The notes beneath the pieces were generated by a model, which saw only the letters and a program-made list of their open reading frames with translations, searched no databases and had not been told where the DNA came from. A program made the position numbers and the translations under genes. From Kappaphycus alvarezii (taxonomy: Eukaryota > Rhodophyta > Florideophyceae > Gigartinales > Solieriaceae), in contig NADL03000168.1 in the NCBI GenBank assembly GCA_002205965.3, positions 93,746-157,745 on the forward strand: a stretch of 64,000 nt of DNA. The letters are read 5' to 3'. Position 1 is the first letter of the stretch. Each line of letters opens with the position of its first letter. Below, piece by piece: positions 11,307 through 22,784 of this stretch.

Positions 11307-11753
11307 CTACATCAATGTTATTAGGTCTTGCATTTTGCCGTGCATACTCTTCCAGATTATAGTAACTTTCAAAAACATTCTCCCTGCTTTGATTGGGGTA
11401 AGAAGCAGCAACGAACGGGAGTTCCTTTCAAACATTGTCAGGAATAACAAAAATAGACCAAATACCATACCCAGACAATATAAACATGAAGGCTTCTTTG
11501 ATATAGCGACGACACGCTGTATTAATAATCCATTTAAAAAGCTCCTCACCACGCCATCAAGCATAATTTCCAGTAGCTCCCCTACATTCTTGACTTGTCT
11601 TTCACTTCTTCTGCTAAAACGTGACATAAATGTTATTCTGAATAATTCACATGCGAAAGCATCCGCAGCGTGCCCTTCAACGTCAGCCTTACGGTAAAGT
11701 ATCGTCTCCACCTGATCATCTACCATACGTGTACCATAAAGGTCATCATCCAA
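11307..11753 (-). pseudogene. Unrecognised ORF in the 9.2-13.1 kb element
   Basis: An open frame of 148 codons on the minus strand, with a charged first half (GHAADAFACELFRITF, SRRSERQVKNVGELL) and a hydrophobic second half. No family recognised. Same strand as the nuclease-like and zinc-like remnants, so it probably belongs to the same old element. The antisense strand is also open, which lowers confidence that this is the true frame. Confidence 0.3.
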
Positions 11754-12299
11754 AGACGCTGCTAGAAAAAGTGGAGTAAAAAACAGTAACTACGTATTTC
11801 GAACGCCAGAGCCTCAAATTCAGATAAATTCCCAGTCAAATATCGCTATACATTACATGAGCTGGGACCAACTATCCCTCTCCAATCCGCTGAAGAAGCT
11901 ATCAAATGATAGGCAATAAAAAAATCCTTTTCAGGGAAGGAACCACGATTACTGACTTTCTATCAAGGCGATAACTCAAAGAGTGTGAATGTATCATGAC
12001 GGCAACGTGTCGATGCATACCCGCCAGTTTGATAGGAGCAAACTTTTTTTCTTTAAAGTTGATGAACCCATTTAGCCATTCAATTAACCTTTGAAGCAAT
12101 TCAATCATCAATGAAACCCATAAAAACACCCCTTTTGGCGCGATCTCTCTCACCTCACATTCCAAAACTCATCTTTTTCATAGCTGAACGGCAAAATAAC
12201 CTTGCTTTATTCTGTACAGCTTGCGTAGACAAGTCTTTTTCCATCAGGATGCTCGCACATTTATCTTCAATTGTCCAACCAGTGCTTGGACCATAACCA

Positions 12300-12892
12300 G
12301 GTCTTGCAACTGATCGCCTGCCGCTTCCACCTCCTGACCTCCCTTCCCTCTCCCATGCTTCGCTTCTCTTGTTAAGCTGGAAAAACTTCCTCCTGTAGAA
12401 CTAACACTTGCATTTCTTCCTCCCCTAGATCCAATACCACCTCTGCCTCTATCAACCCTAAGTAAACCCCTAGAACTACCCCTACCTGTGGTTCGGTAGA
12501 AGCGACCCCTGTTTGCTCCTTATCTAGACCCTCTTTCGCTGGAAGCTGCGGCGCTAAGGATTTTGAAACAGGTTGTGATTGCAGGCCGTCAGTTCTATGT
12601 GATATACCTCCGCGATCTGAGGCATTTTTTGGTTGAAAACATCGCCAGCTGTTATCAACTCCTTGCGAAGGATTGGAGATACATACTGTGCTCCGGAAGG
12701 ACTCTGACGGTGCTTGGAAAATCTTCCCGTTGAAATGGATATCGATATGCTCATAAGACCTCGGATGAGCGATTTTATCCAATATGGAGGGGTTGCAGCC
12801 GATAGAAACTGACTCGTACTCGTTCGCGGTCCAACTAGAGGAGTTGGACTCGTATTGGGATCTTCAAACGTTTCCCGAAGGGGCACCAACAT
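12300..12892 (-). pseudogene. Unrecognised minus-strand frames, 5' side of the same element
   Basis: Two overlapping frames. One starts MLVPLRETFEDPNTSP and runs 112 codons. The other starts MDKIAHPRSYEHIDI and ends in a Val/Leu/Glu-rich stretch. A frameshift probably joins them. No domain recognised. This is the natural start side if the element runs from about 12.9 kb down to 9.3 kb on the minus strand. Confidence 0.3.
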
Positions 12893-13099
12893 GACGAATG
12901 CAGTGGTCGTGAGAGCTGGTGATGAGAAAATTGACTGTTAAGCTGGAAGCTGAATGGTCCAGGATTTTGGACATTGGCTCAACGCAGGTATCGCTCTGGA
13001 TCTATAAATGGATCACAGGTCCTTGGTCCACTACACCGTTTTACCGCTCTGATTTTTTAAAGTAAGCTTATTTTAGGCCTCTATTGCACGGTATACTGC

Positions 13100-15306
13100 A
13101 TATTGGGATTATTCAGTCAAAATGGCAAAATTTTCTATTGCAAGCTATAGGGTGCAAAAAAATCATTAGGGATACCAATTTCAATACATGTAAAATTTTG
13201 GACTGTTAAAGGATACAGTGTATTGATTCGAGTATTATAATAACAGGTATTTTTTGGAGTCTTGCATAGCTTTTAAAGCTTTCAACTTTCAAAAAAGAAG
13301 TCCAAATATGCCCGTGATTGATAAACTGTAAAAACAACTTCTAAAACACAAAAATTTAAAACTATGACTAGTTATCTTGTTCATAATATATATAACTGTA
13401 TACATAGTTGCAGTCTTTTTTTTCATAGAAACTGTGAGAATTGTTAGCTACATCTTCATATTCAAACCGGTTCAGAGCTCTATGGTAATATGGAACTCTG
13501 TAAAGTGATAAACTCTAATCAATTCTGCATGATGCACCCAAACATTAAATTTTTCTACAATTGTAGGGTAATCAATAATGTCCCATCTACATTGAATCTA
13601 TTGCGCGATTTTTAGCGCTTATAAGTTAAATATAGCTTTATCAAATTATTGTTGCAAGAACATACGCCTGTTCTTTACGTTCATCAAAACTAAAATACGA
13701 AAGTGTCTTTTGATATAAGTATTGAGACAGCTTTGAGAATATGTATTGAGACCTTGATTATATTAAAAATGTTTTTTGGGTCAATACACCGGAATTATTA
13801 TTTGAAGAATATCGGTAGTAGTCGAACCCTGCTGAGGCTTTTTCGTTCTCTTAATATTCAAAATCACCTCTTAATCACTTAATAATTAAGAAGATGCCAT
13901 TAACAAATATATGAATTGAACATCTAGTGACCCAGGTAGGGGATAAAATTATATTCGAAATGAGAATGTTTGAGAGTTGCAAATTCCCCCTGTGAATTTT
14001 ACTATAAAGATAGGCTTGGTTTGATGGTTGCTTATTTCACGCAGCTCTCCTTATGTTCCCAGGTAAAATGCTTACGCCGAAGCTTAAAATCCTTTAATTG
14101 ATCCAATTTCCCTTGTGCGGTTTGTATTATGTACTCAATAGGCCTCCAAGAAGTATTAGTCATCAACAGAAATTACAGTGAAATCACAACTTCAAAGGGT
14201 CATTGATATTTGCGAAGCAAATAGACGTATTGAAGCAAAACGGCACAATTGAAAATAACCCAGACGTTGATTTTTCTCAATGTTGAAATTGTTTCTAAGA
14301 AGTTTTTTCAGCTATTCTACGTCCAGCATCGCCTACGCATTCTGTTTTACCTCCATATATGGATGTAAAAGAAAACATATGAAATTTACTACTTAAATAT
14401 AAATTTGTGTATAGGTAACTTAAGACATTAATTCGAAGCATTTGAATGCGATGAAACAAATAGAACCCAAAAAACCACTAGCCGTGAAAAATATTTGAAA
14501 CACTAGATAGTACTTGTTTTCATGTGCTCAGAAACTTCTACAATAGAATAAAACAGTCCATGCTATTCTAGATTATGAAATTATTCTCACCTCTCCGCGG
14601 TTGAAAATATAGTCACAGATACTGAGAAATAAATAGATTGGCTGGAAATGTAATTGATCCAATTGTTTTTACTAGTACCTTAACGATCTAATAAATCTAT
14701 TTTTTTTGCTGAAACGCACCATTCTTAGTTTGGTAATACTCCATTAGCATGAGTATTGGATATTCTTTTCCCATTTTCCTATCTTTCAATATACGGTCAG
14801 CAACTTCTTCTATTCCTTAGGCATGGTTACAAGATCATCTAATTCATATAAAGATAGACATATATCAGAGGAATAGCCCTTGTATGGAGTCGGGTGTATG
14901 ACATTAACGAGTGGATAGATCTAAATGTGAATTGGTAGAATAAACCACGAGGCTTCCCTTCCAATTACTCCTTTCTTAAAAATCACCCACATTCCAATAT
15001 CGACAGATTCGGAACTTCCTGATACAGTGAATATGTTCCCGGAATAAGAACTGTTCAAGCATAAGTTTTAGTCACCTTGACAACTATGGAGAATAGTAAC
15101 TTTGAAAGTATTCGTGATTTAAATATATCTACAAACTCTATATATGATAAATTTACATCTGTTACATAGCATTTCTGCCTGTTTCATAGAAATATCAAAG
15201 GTTTAAATCGCTATTTGCACACATGATATCATATCGAGAGGGTCCTCGGTCTATACTGAGAGGTCATTTAAGTATGTAACATTTACAGGTTTCCATCAAG
15301 AGCTTA
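13100..15306. other. AT-rich region without recognised genes
   Basis: A/T-rich, no open frame of note on either strand. No repeats shared with other parts of the window were found by eye. Confidence 0.6.
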
Positions 15307-15311
15307 GTTAT
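15307..15311. repeat. Target-site duplication GTTAT of copia 1 (left)
   Basis: Five bases GTTAT precede the left LTR. The right LTR is followed by GCTAT at 22,055-22,059. One mismatch in five is consistent with an old insertion. Confidence 0.65.
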
Positions 15312-15635
15312 TGTCGCCTTACAGTTCAGTACCGTAATTTATTGTCACGCCGTCGTCGCAGTCGATCTGCGCCTCCTGCCGGGTTCTCTCGGATACTGTA
15401 TTTAGTGATAGTGCCCCTCCCAAAATTCTTTCTTTCTTCCCTCGTCAGGATTATAATATTGAGAAGTTAAGCACGGTAGACGACACAGTCCATGGATTTC
15501 ACCAGTGTGCACTACGTTGGCACTTCCCAGTAAAATCCAAACCATCTTCTTGCTTTCACGACACTTGCGTTGTGAATAAAACTGTTTGATAGTACAGTAA
15601 TTCGCCGCGCTGCGTGCGAACCGGGTTCGACAACA
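15312..15635 (+). repeat. 5' LTR of copia 1, internally deleted
   Basis: The LTR starts TGTCGCCTTACAG and ends CGGGTTCGACAACA. It matches 21,210-22,054 at both ends, but about 520 bp of the right copy are missing. The break falls at the heptamer GATACTG (15,392-15,398), which occurs at both edges of the missing stretch in the right LTR. The TATA-like promoter box is in the missing part, so this copy could not drive the element. Confidence 0.85.
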
Positions 15636-15734
15636 ATCCGGATTCGTCGCTCATCTTCTTATGCTTTTCTACTCACGATACCCTCTTATCTTTCGGCTTT
15701 TTGAACAACATAACACAAAGACACGGAAAAAACT

Positions 15735-16088
15735 ATGCGCACCGCGTTCAAGTCAAAGGCCGAAAAGATCCTCAGGAAAATCAAGACTTCGTCAATTCAG
15801 TATCCTTTACCAAAGAAGCTGCTCGAGGCTGCTAAATATATGCTGAAGTTTTACGGCCGCGAAGATGAAGCCCCGGACTCCGCCACGTCATCGCTCGGAG
15901 TACCGGATCCCGAAAAAGTCCTAAACCATCTTCCCGTATTTCTGCCACCGCCGCAGTACGTCTTCACCCCGGAGTTTTTTCAGCAGCCCTTGTTCGCTCT
16001 CCGTGTTATGTATGACCTATCAAAGTTCTTATGGTTCAACCACATACCGGAACGATATGTGGACGATAGCTTTGGATCTTCTATGTAA
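15735..16088 (+). pseudogene. Copia 1: possible gag N-terminus
   Basis: An open frame of 117 codons begins about 100 bp after the LTR (MRTAFKSKAEKILRKIK). It contains PLPKKLLEAAKYMLKF, a proline-rich middle and an aromatic end. It looks like real protein and sits where gag should start, but no conserved gag motif is visible. The frame is closed before the next gag piece at 16,702. Confidence 0.45.
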
Positions 16089-16383
16089 ATGACCGATTTG
16101 CGAATAATGATGCACATATGGATGGCATATTTTCTTAGATGCGACTTGGGGATAAGCCGGTAAATTGTTTAACTCGTGAAATAAATAACTTTCCATGGCC
16201 CCTTGCAATGTATCTGGATCACCCATGCCGCCAGGTATCATAACAAATAATCCGTAGTCTCCGTCTGAAAATCCATCAACTCCCCATGAGCCCCGGAAGT
16301 TCCGATGGGAGTACCCGCGCGTCCGATGCAGAAGATTTTGACAAGGAAATGTTCACATTGAGTATATTCAAAACCAACAAGTT

Positions 16384-16435
16384 CAGTGGAAACACCGAGC
16401 TCAATATATTGATATTGAGCTCGGTGTTTCCACTG
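16384..16435. repeat. Perfect inverted repeat, 24-bp arms, 4-nt spacer
   Basis: The left arm CAGTGGAAACACCGAGCTCA ATAT (16,384-16,407) is exactly complementary to 16,412-16,435 around the spacer ATTG. A perfect 24-bp hairpin inside an otherwise decayed element is unusual. It can be a young fold-back insertion, a local inverted duplication or an assembly fold-back artefact. Confidence 0.9.
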
Positions 16436-16701
16436 CGTTGAATCTCAACGAAGCAGAACATTTTCTCTGGCTTCAAAAAGGCTAATAAGTTGTTGCCATC
16501 ATTGATTGCTATGCCCACAAATTTTACTCTAATAACTGCACTTCAAACATTATCTAAAACTCTAAATGTAAGGTTATGCGCGACTAATACAGCAGAGACG
16601 GGAGGAAATTACGTGTAATGGAACATTGGGAACTCTTCGCCTTCGTTCTTTTATGCATTTAAAAAGTATAACCGATGTATCTGAAGGACTGAAAAGAATA
16701 G

Positions 16702-17220
16702 TTGATGTTATCAATGAACTCTCCTTTCATTGTCCCAAGGCACTCAGCGATGATGCCCACAACATCGATTACCTCACAAGGGCCGTCCCCCGCTTTTGAA
16801 GTTTTACATTGGTCCGACTACCCTGTCAAAAACTTCAATACCCTTTTTCTCACTTTCAATAATTTCGTCACTTCTCTCCCCGAATCCTTTCAGCGTCACC
16901 GCCAAATTCAGATGCTAACCCAAGAAGAACCGCCCACAACATCGATTACCTCAAAAGGGCCGTCCCCCGCTTTTGAAGTTTTACATTGGTCCGATTACCC
17001 TGTCAAAAACTTCATTACCCTTTTTCTCACTTTCAATAATTTCGTCACTTCTCTCCCCGAATCCTTTCAGCGTCACCGCCAAATTCAGATGCTAACCCAA
17101 GAAGAACAGAAGAGAAACTGCCTCCAATTTACAGGTTTATTCTATGAACAAGCTGGGTTTGAAACCAGCCATATGCGATATGAACGTAATGCCACAATAG
17201 CCGAACAAGTTCAAAACTGA
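16702..17220 (+). pseudogene. Copia 1: gag region with 177-bp tandem duplication
   Basis: The 172-codon open frame contains two tandem copies of a 59-residue block (TTSITS.GPSPAFEVLHWSD ... RQIQMLTQEE). The DNA units are 16,756-16,932 and 16,933-17,109, almost identical. The unit is a multiple of three, so the frame survives the duplication. No capsid motif recognised, but the following segment holds the zinc knuckle, so position supports gag. Confidence 0.6.
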
Positions 17221-17239
17221 ATCCGGCCAACTCGAACGT

Positions 17240-17764
17240 TTGCCCCGGAGCGTCCATGAAAATCGCAACAGCGGAAAAGAATGTTACAAATGTGATCATC
17301 CTCACTGGACTATTCCCCACAAATGCAACCTGAAGCATATGGCGGAATACTCGCGTCAATGCGCTAGAAATGGAGAATATTCCGTACACGTCTTGGCGCA
17401 TTTCATTAAGGGAGAACAGGAATTCATCCGTGAAAATATCGACTTTGCTATGTGCGAAAAAGAAACGTTCCAAACTGAGAACGACGAAGTCGTTGCATTA
17501 GATTCAGTCTTAGGATCAATTTCTACTGAGGATAGCGTCTTTGAGCATGATCAAACACAAGGAACCCACTTGACGCTATTTTCCTGTCAACCGAACTTCA
17601 TTGAGTCATTACAGAGTGAAATACTTCTTGGCCACATACGCACATCAATGGATGAAGAATCGCACTCATTGAAGTATGAAATGGATTTGGTCTCAGCCTC
17701 TGGACGATACAGATCAATGTCTGCATCGCCAGAGAAAGAATCTCCGGAAACTATCGATTTATAA
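17240..17764 (+). pseudogene. Copia 1: gag zinc-knuckle region
   Basis: The frame contains ECYKCDHPHWTIPHKC, a CCHC-type zinc knuckle with unusual CX2CX3HX6C spacing, followed by a charged tail (EKETFQTENDEVVALD, STEDSVFEHD). Such knuckles bind the element RNA in the gag nucleocapsid. The frame opens just after the stop of the preceding gag piece, so a frameshift or stop has split the gene. It ends at 17,762 before the protease. Confidence 0.62.
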
Positions 17765-17786
17765 AGTCTAAATTAACATTTCGAAC

Positions 17787-18190
17787 GTGTATGTAGGCGA
17801 AACTCGTATGGAAACAGCATCTCATTGTCCGCTTGGGTTTTTATGTGATATTGAAGCCCCTAGGTCTGTTACCAAGCGCAAGGAGCTTAGCTGTCTCCTG
17901 GAAAAATTCGGCTGTCGCAGGCGGAGAATGTTTCCTTCAAACCATAGATTTCGTTTCGCGGGCGCAACTTTCGTTTCTCTCAGTCAAATCTCTATCCAAC
18001 TACATACGTCTCCTGAAGTACCCCCAGTACATGTAGGATACCTGGATATAGTGGTAGCAGATATATCAGCTCTTCTCTGACTTGAAGTTATGGAACGCGA
18101 CTCGATAACTCCATTTACCGTTTCCAACCAGTTTGTTAATCGTGTTCCCAGCAACACACGGGAAAGAAAGGTCGACTATGTTGACGACTG
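17787..18190 (+). pseudogene. Copia 1: protease region, decayed
   Basis: Fragments match the second half of the copia protease domain: FAGATFVSLSQISIQL, then PPVHVGYLDIVVADISALL, then LEVMERDSITPFTVSNQF. In related elements this reads VDxDVVxADIPALLGLDVxxRE. The active-site aspartate motif is not seen in any frame upstream, either lost or hidden by frameshifts. It lies between gag and integrase as expected. Confidence 0.6.
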
Positions 18191-18194
18191 GTAA

Positions 18195-19235
18195 GTGCCA
18201 TTAGGAAGGTCAGCAATCAGTCACTTGTTTACACCAATGAACGTACCAAAGGAAAAAGTCTTAACAAAGACTCAGCTGAGCAGATTGCACCGTCAGTTCT
18301 TCCATGCTAGCACCTCTAAAATTTTCAAACTTATCAAGTGCGCTAGACTGAAAGAAGCCAATCGGGAAACAATTGCAACTTTGAAAGAGATTAAAAATCG
18401 CTGCGATCCTTTCCGGCGAATCCAGCTGGAACCCAACCGTTTCCACGTGACACTTAGTGCTGACCACCTCCGCTTTAACGAAAGATTTATACTTGATATC
18501 ATGTATATCAATGGAGATCCTATCTTGCACATCGTTGATGAGGCCACGCCTTTTGGGGCCGCGAGATTATTTCCATATGTATCAGCAGAATCCATTTGGA
18601 AGACCCTCCTCGAATGCTGGGCTGGGGTGTATACAGGCCTGCCACACCGAATCTTCACAGATAGGTGGTCACAACTTGGCCAAAAATTCATAAATTTGGC
18701 TCTTTTTGCAGATGTGGAAGTAAAAAACACTAGGATAGAAGCATAGTTCAGCCTGGTAGTCGTAGAACGATATCATGAATCTAGGCGCAATACATTCAGG
18801 TATATCATGATCTCCCAACCTGATACAGGGAAGCATTTAGCGCTTGCTTTGTCCGTCAAGGCAATGAAAGACACGCCTGGCCCGGAAGTACTTGCACCTG
18901 CCGCCCTCTTTTCTGGAGATTACCTAGAGATCTATACAGTATCTGAGCCAAGACCGAGCCGTTCGATTTTACAAGAACGGACTCAACTCGCCGTCACTGC
19001 TCGCAAGGAAATGGATAGCCAATTGACTGGACTCAAAATAAAGCGTGCCCGTCACCCCGCAATCCCTATCGCCAGCGATCGCACATATCACCCGGGTGAG
19101 CAGGTACTCTTTTATCGAGAGAAGGTCGTCGCGAAAAGGATAGGGAATGGATTGGATCCTATGAAGTTTCAGCAGTAGACTATGACAAGAAGCTGGTCTT
19201 CGTGCGCGAATCTCGAGAGAGCCAGCCGCGACCAT
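18195..19235 (+). pseudogene. Copia 1: integrase
   Basis: The frame begins with the zinc-binding part (LSRLHRQFFHASTSKIF...CDPFRRIQ), continues with the core LDIMYINGDPILHIVDEATP (first catalytic Asp) and LPHRIFTDRWSQLGQKF (second), then a TAG stop at 18,743, then VVVERYHESRRNTF (catalytic Glu) and the C-terminal LALALSVKAMKDTPGPE block. The end (PGEQVLFYREKVVAKRIG) matches the usual C-terminal SH3-like region. All three catalytic residues are present, but the internal stop and the break near 19,180 disable it. Confidence 0.85.
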
Positions 19236-19323
19236 TCGGGCTAGTGCAAGTGAAGACCTACATGTCTCCCGCTGATCTTTTCATTCGTTCCTCTGCGACC
19301 TTGAGCGCGCATTACACACTTTC

Positions 19324-20222
19324 TTGACTCCAAAGGATGATCTAATATTCTCTGCAGAGACACTTGATCCTACGTATGACCGTGTGCAATGCCCTAGAAT
19401 GAATCAGGCAATTCGCGAAGAGATTAAAGGCCTTCTCCGGAGAGGAAGTTTCAAGGTTATATTGAAACAAGACATACCAAAAGGGGAAATCGTACTCCCG
19501 GGCAGATTCATCCTCTCCATAAAGTCGAACTTGGATGGGAAAAAGTAGTACGAGGCACGATATGTGATGTAAAATCATAGGGAAAAACTCAAGAGCATGA
19601 TGTTTCATGTATAGATCACAGTGCAGTCCGCATTCGTATGGCTTTTCCTTGCAATACTGTAAATTTTGGCTTTCAAACTTGGACAGCAGACATTAACCGA
19701 CCATATCTCCAATCTAGCGAGCCTCTCTGTAAGTCTATATTCATCAATGAACCTAAACCAGAGTTTGAGCTGAGACATAAGCAGTGCTCCAAGCTACTTC
19801 GCTCATTGTATAGCCTGAGTGATTCAGATGAATTATGGCATGTCACAATGGACCGATATCACAGAAAGGTCGTTGGGATGACACCGTTTCGAGTAGACCC
19901 AGCCTACTTATCTAGGCTTAGCGGAAGCTATGACGACGATTTGATTCGATACGGAAGCTCATTGTGCTGTGATCTCCATCTAAAGACAAAAGAGAATTTC
20001 GAAACCAAAGAAGAATCTTCTGTTTCGTACTATTTCACTGGATGTCGCATCAATTGTCTCCAAGATGGCATTATCGTCATCTATCAAAAGGGGTACTTAC
20101 GTAAACTCGAAAACATTCCTTTGAATGCATCTTTCAGGCAATTTGGGTCAATGACAATGAGACCTGCCTGGCTAGCACAGTCTAGACATGACTGTCTTTT
20201 TGAGTTATATCATCTCTCATGA
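19324..20222 (+). pseudogene. Copia 1: reverse transcriptase
   Basis: The first frame (19,324-19,548) ends LPGRFILSIKSNLDGKK, the start of copia RT. The second (19,638-20,222) carries FQTWTADINRPYLQSSEPL (first catalytic Asp), LLRSLYSLSDSDELWH, SGSYDDDLIRYGS (the YVDD box, here YDDD), YFTGCRINC and LRKLENIPLNASF. A broken stretch of about 90 bp joins them. Both aspartates of the box are still present. The valine-to-aspartate change in the box is unusual and probably decay. Confidence 0.85.
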
Positions 20223-20289
20223 TTAACTGATGCCTAATTTCAAGAAAATCAGCTTTCAACAATCCGCAGGCTAAACAAGGCGATCTCTT

Positions 20290-20898
20290 ATGCCTTCGAG
20301 AATCCAATTTTTCCTTCGCATCCCGAAGCTGAAACTCGAGATCATTCGTATTTTTGGCTTTTCAGACACGTCCTTTGCTAACAATGAGGACTTTTCTTCT
20401 CAGGGTGGCCATGTAATCTTCTTGTGTGATGAAAGCGGGACAGCGGTACAAATATGTTTCAAATCATTCAAGCCGGCCGCTTAACATGTTCGGTTATGAC
20501 CAGGGATGTTACCCTCTTTTTGCGACATGTTCGATCTCGCACTGACCTACTTCCTTGATCTAGCTGCAGTCTTGAACAAGCAGATACCAGTTCAGCTCTT
20601 CACAGACAGCAAGTGCTTATTTTACGTGATCAGCAAGGGCTCAAGAACATCGGAAAAAAGAATGATGCTGGATATTGCAGCTGCCCGAAAAGCATTTCGC
20701 GATGGACTTATGTCGGATACTGGATTTATTCGAAGCTCCAAAAATGTTGCGGACAATTTGCCGAAGCCGCCAAGCCAGTCATTGCTCCGCAATACAATCG
20801 AAAACGGATATCTTAACCTCAAACCCCACCAATGTATCCTTCGGGAGATAGTAAATCGGGAATATATTTGGATATATAGAGTACACACCGGACTTTGA
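20290..20898 (+). pseudogene. Copia 1: RNase H
   Basis: The first part reads LRIPKLKLEIIRIFGFSDTS FANNEDFSSQGGH with the first catalytic Asp. A TAA interrupts at 20,482. The second part reads FDLALTYFLDLAAVLNK, QLFTDSKCLFYVISKG, RTSEKRMMLDIAAARKAF and FIRSSKNVADNLPK. This is full copia RNase H order and near-intact in sequence, so the element is not extremely old despite the stops. Confidence 0.85.
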
Positions 20899-21195
20899 AC
20901 TTCTGTCTTTCCTAAGTTTACATTCTTTCCATCTTACGTCCATTCACTGTCTCAAGCACTTTATTCCCTCTATTTACCATCCTTTATGCTGTTGTCAACT
21001 GGGACCAGAGCTCGGCTAGACCGATACTCAGCTCATGCAGGAGACTGGGATTACCCGTAAGTGTAACCTTTCCACCACCGAACTGAGTTCCGAGACAACC
21101 AAGCTGAAGTCAAAGTTGACCGTCGCATGTCTTCCAATGTCATCCATAATTCTCTTGTTACTGTATTCATACTTATTTACGTTGAACGCTTTTTT

Positions 21196-21209
21196 GAAAG
21201 CGAAGGGAG
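21196..21209 (+). promoter_or_regulatory. Polypurine tract of copia 1
   Basis: GAAAGCGAAGGGAG immediately precedes the TG start of the right LTR at 21,210. A purine run at this point primes plus-strand synthesis in LTR elements. Confidence 0.65.
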
Positions 21210-22054
21210 TGTCGCCTTACAGTTCAGTAATGCAATTGCTTGCCACATCGTCGTCGCAGTCGATCTGCGGCTCCTGTCGCGTTCTCACGGATACTGTGGG
21301 GTGTTAAGCGCACACGCGCAGATCAAGGTAGAACTATGGTTAAACTTGGGTTGAGGCTGATGGGCTAAGCCGGACGCTCCAAACCAGGGTTTATATAGAA
21401 CTGAATATAGCTACAAACTAAAGGAAAATGCAGTGTCTAACAGTAGCGAATTCAAGGTGTTCCCGTAAAACAGCCCAGACGGTATCGTAAGTAGCGCTTT
21501 CAGAACTATAGTCGGCACGAGTGATATACTCTAACAAGATGTAAGAAGTACATTAGTCCAGATGGCATGGGATAGCAAGGCGACTTTTGATTGGTAAAGC
21601 AATGATATAATTTCCCAGTGTCTAACTCGCCTGTAACTATTCCAAGTGTACCAATGGGGTCGAACGCTGTGTTCAGAACTGTTAGGAAGGTTTGATGACA
21701 GCAAAGTGCCTAATAGTCCTGGTTGCAAGGTTACCAGTGGTTTGAATCTACAGTACAGTAGATGAAGTGAATTAGTGTAAATCTGTAAGGTCTGTGAAGT
21801 GAAATACAACAGATACTGAATCTATTGATAGTTCCTCTCCCAAAATTCTTGCTTTCTTCCCTCGGCAGGATTATAATATTGAGAATTTAAGCACCGTAGA
21901 CGGCACCGTCCGTGTCTTTTACCAGCGTACACTGCGTTAGCACTTCCCAATAAAATCCAGCCGATCTTCTTGCTTTGACGAAACTTGCGTTGCGACTAAA
22001 ACTGTTGATTGAACAGCAGTTTGCCGTGCTGCATAGTAACCGGGTTCCACAACA
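21210..22054 (+). repeat. 3' LTR of copia 1, full length
   Basis: 845 bp, from TGTCGCCTTACAG to CCACAACA. It matches the left LTR at both ends and keeps the ~520-bp middle part that the left copy has lost. That middle part has a TATA-like box TTTATATAG at 21,390-21,398. It is followed by GCTAT, the near-match of the left target duplication. Confidence 0.85.
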
Positions 22055-22059
22055 GCTAT

Positions 22060-22780
22060 ATGCAAAATCTCGAGCAGTAACAGATCTTGTATTTTATCCT
22101 GATGACACGAAGAATGACATGTTACATTCTTCAAAGCCACAGAGTCCATAATTTATGATTCCGTATCTGTCTGTTGATTGTACTTTGTGGAAATGACCAT
22201 GTTTTACACGCAGAGCTTCAAAAAAGGATCGCAGAATTTTGAATCGGACTTTGAAACTCTGTCTGTGAGAATTATACTAGGTTGGTCATGGAGTCTAAAG
22301 CTGTTACTAATGGGCGAAACAGCAACATATACTGCATTCTCATGTACATTGCATGGTATTAACTGCCTCGGGCTGTTCCTGCCCCTCTAAACGCCGACAA
22401 GCTACGAGCCCATCATTCTCTTGAGGTTTCGAAATCTTTTTATGTGACACATTAGCCACACCGTCATCCTCCTACGGCATTTACCTTGTTAGTCCAAGAT
22501 ATTCGCCGGGCCATACACAGCCTGGATTCCTAGGCCCAGATACTCTCTCCGATGGATAACTTCGGATTCTAGTACGGCCGGAAGGCAGTGTATACTCTAG
22601 CGCGACTTGTTGTACATGGTCACGAAGTTCGTCATAATGTGCTGAAAAGGTGATATGCCATAATCAGAACGCCCTTTCTTCTATGATGACTACGTTACAG
22701 GCCTCCGAACGCCAAAAGAAGGCATCCACCCTATTTTTGTCGGTACAACACTACCATCTGATTGTCCGTGTCCTTGTGAA
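22060..22780. other. No recognised feature
   Basis: Short open frames on both strands only. No motif or shared repeat found. Confidence 0.5.
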
Positions 22781-22784
22781 AATT

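Larger units (their letters stand above)
15312..22054 (+). mobile_element. Ty1/copia element 1, complete but decayed
   Basis: The element has LTRs at both ends, TG/CA termini, a 5-bp near-identical target duplication, a purine-rich tract before the right LTR, and the domain order gag, protease, integrase, RT, RNase H that defines Ty1/copia. The protein sequences belong to a lineage I associate with fungi and oomycetes (LHRQFFHASTSKIF in integrase, ISKGSRTSEKRMMLDIAAAR in RNase H). Stops and frameshifts occur in every domain. Confidence 0.88.

Noticed and set aside
15615-15640. tRNA B-box-like GGGTTCGACAAC at the copia 1 LTR end
   Set aside because: No A box and no cloverleaf can be folded around it; the right LTR has a changed base at the same place.
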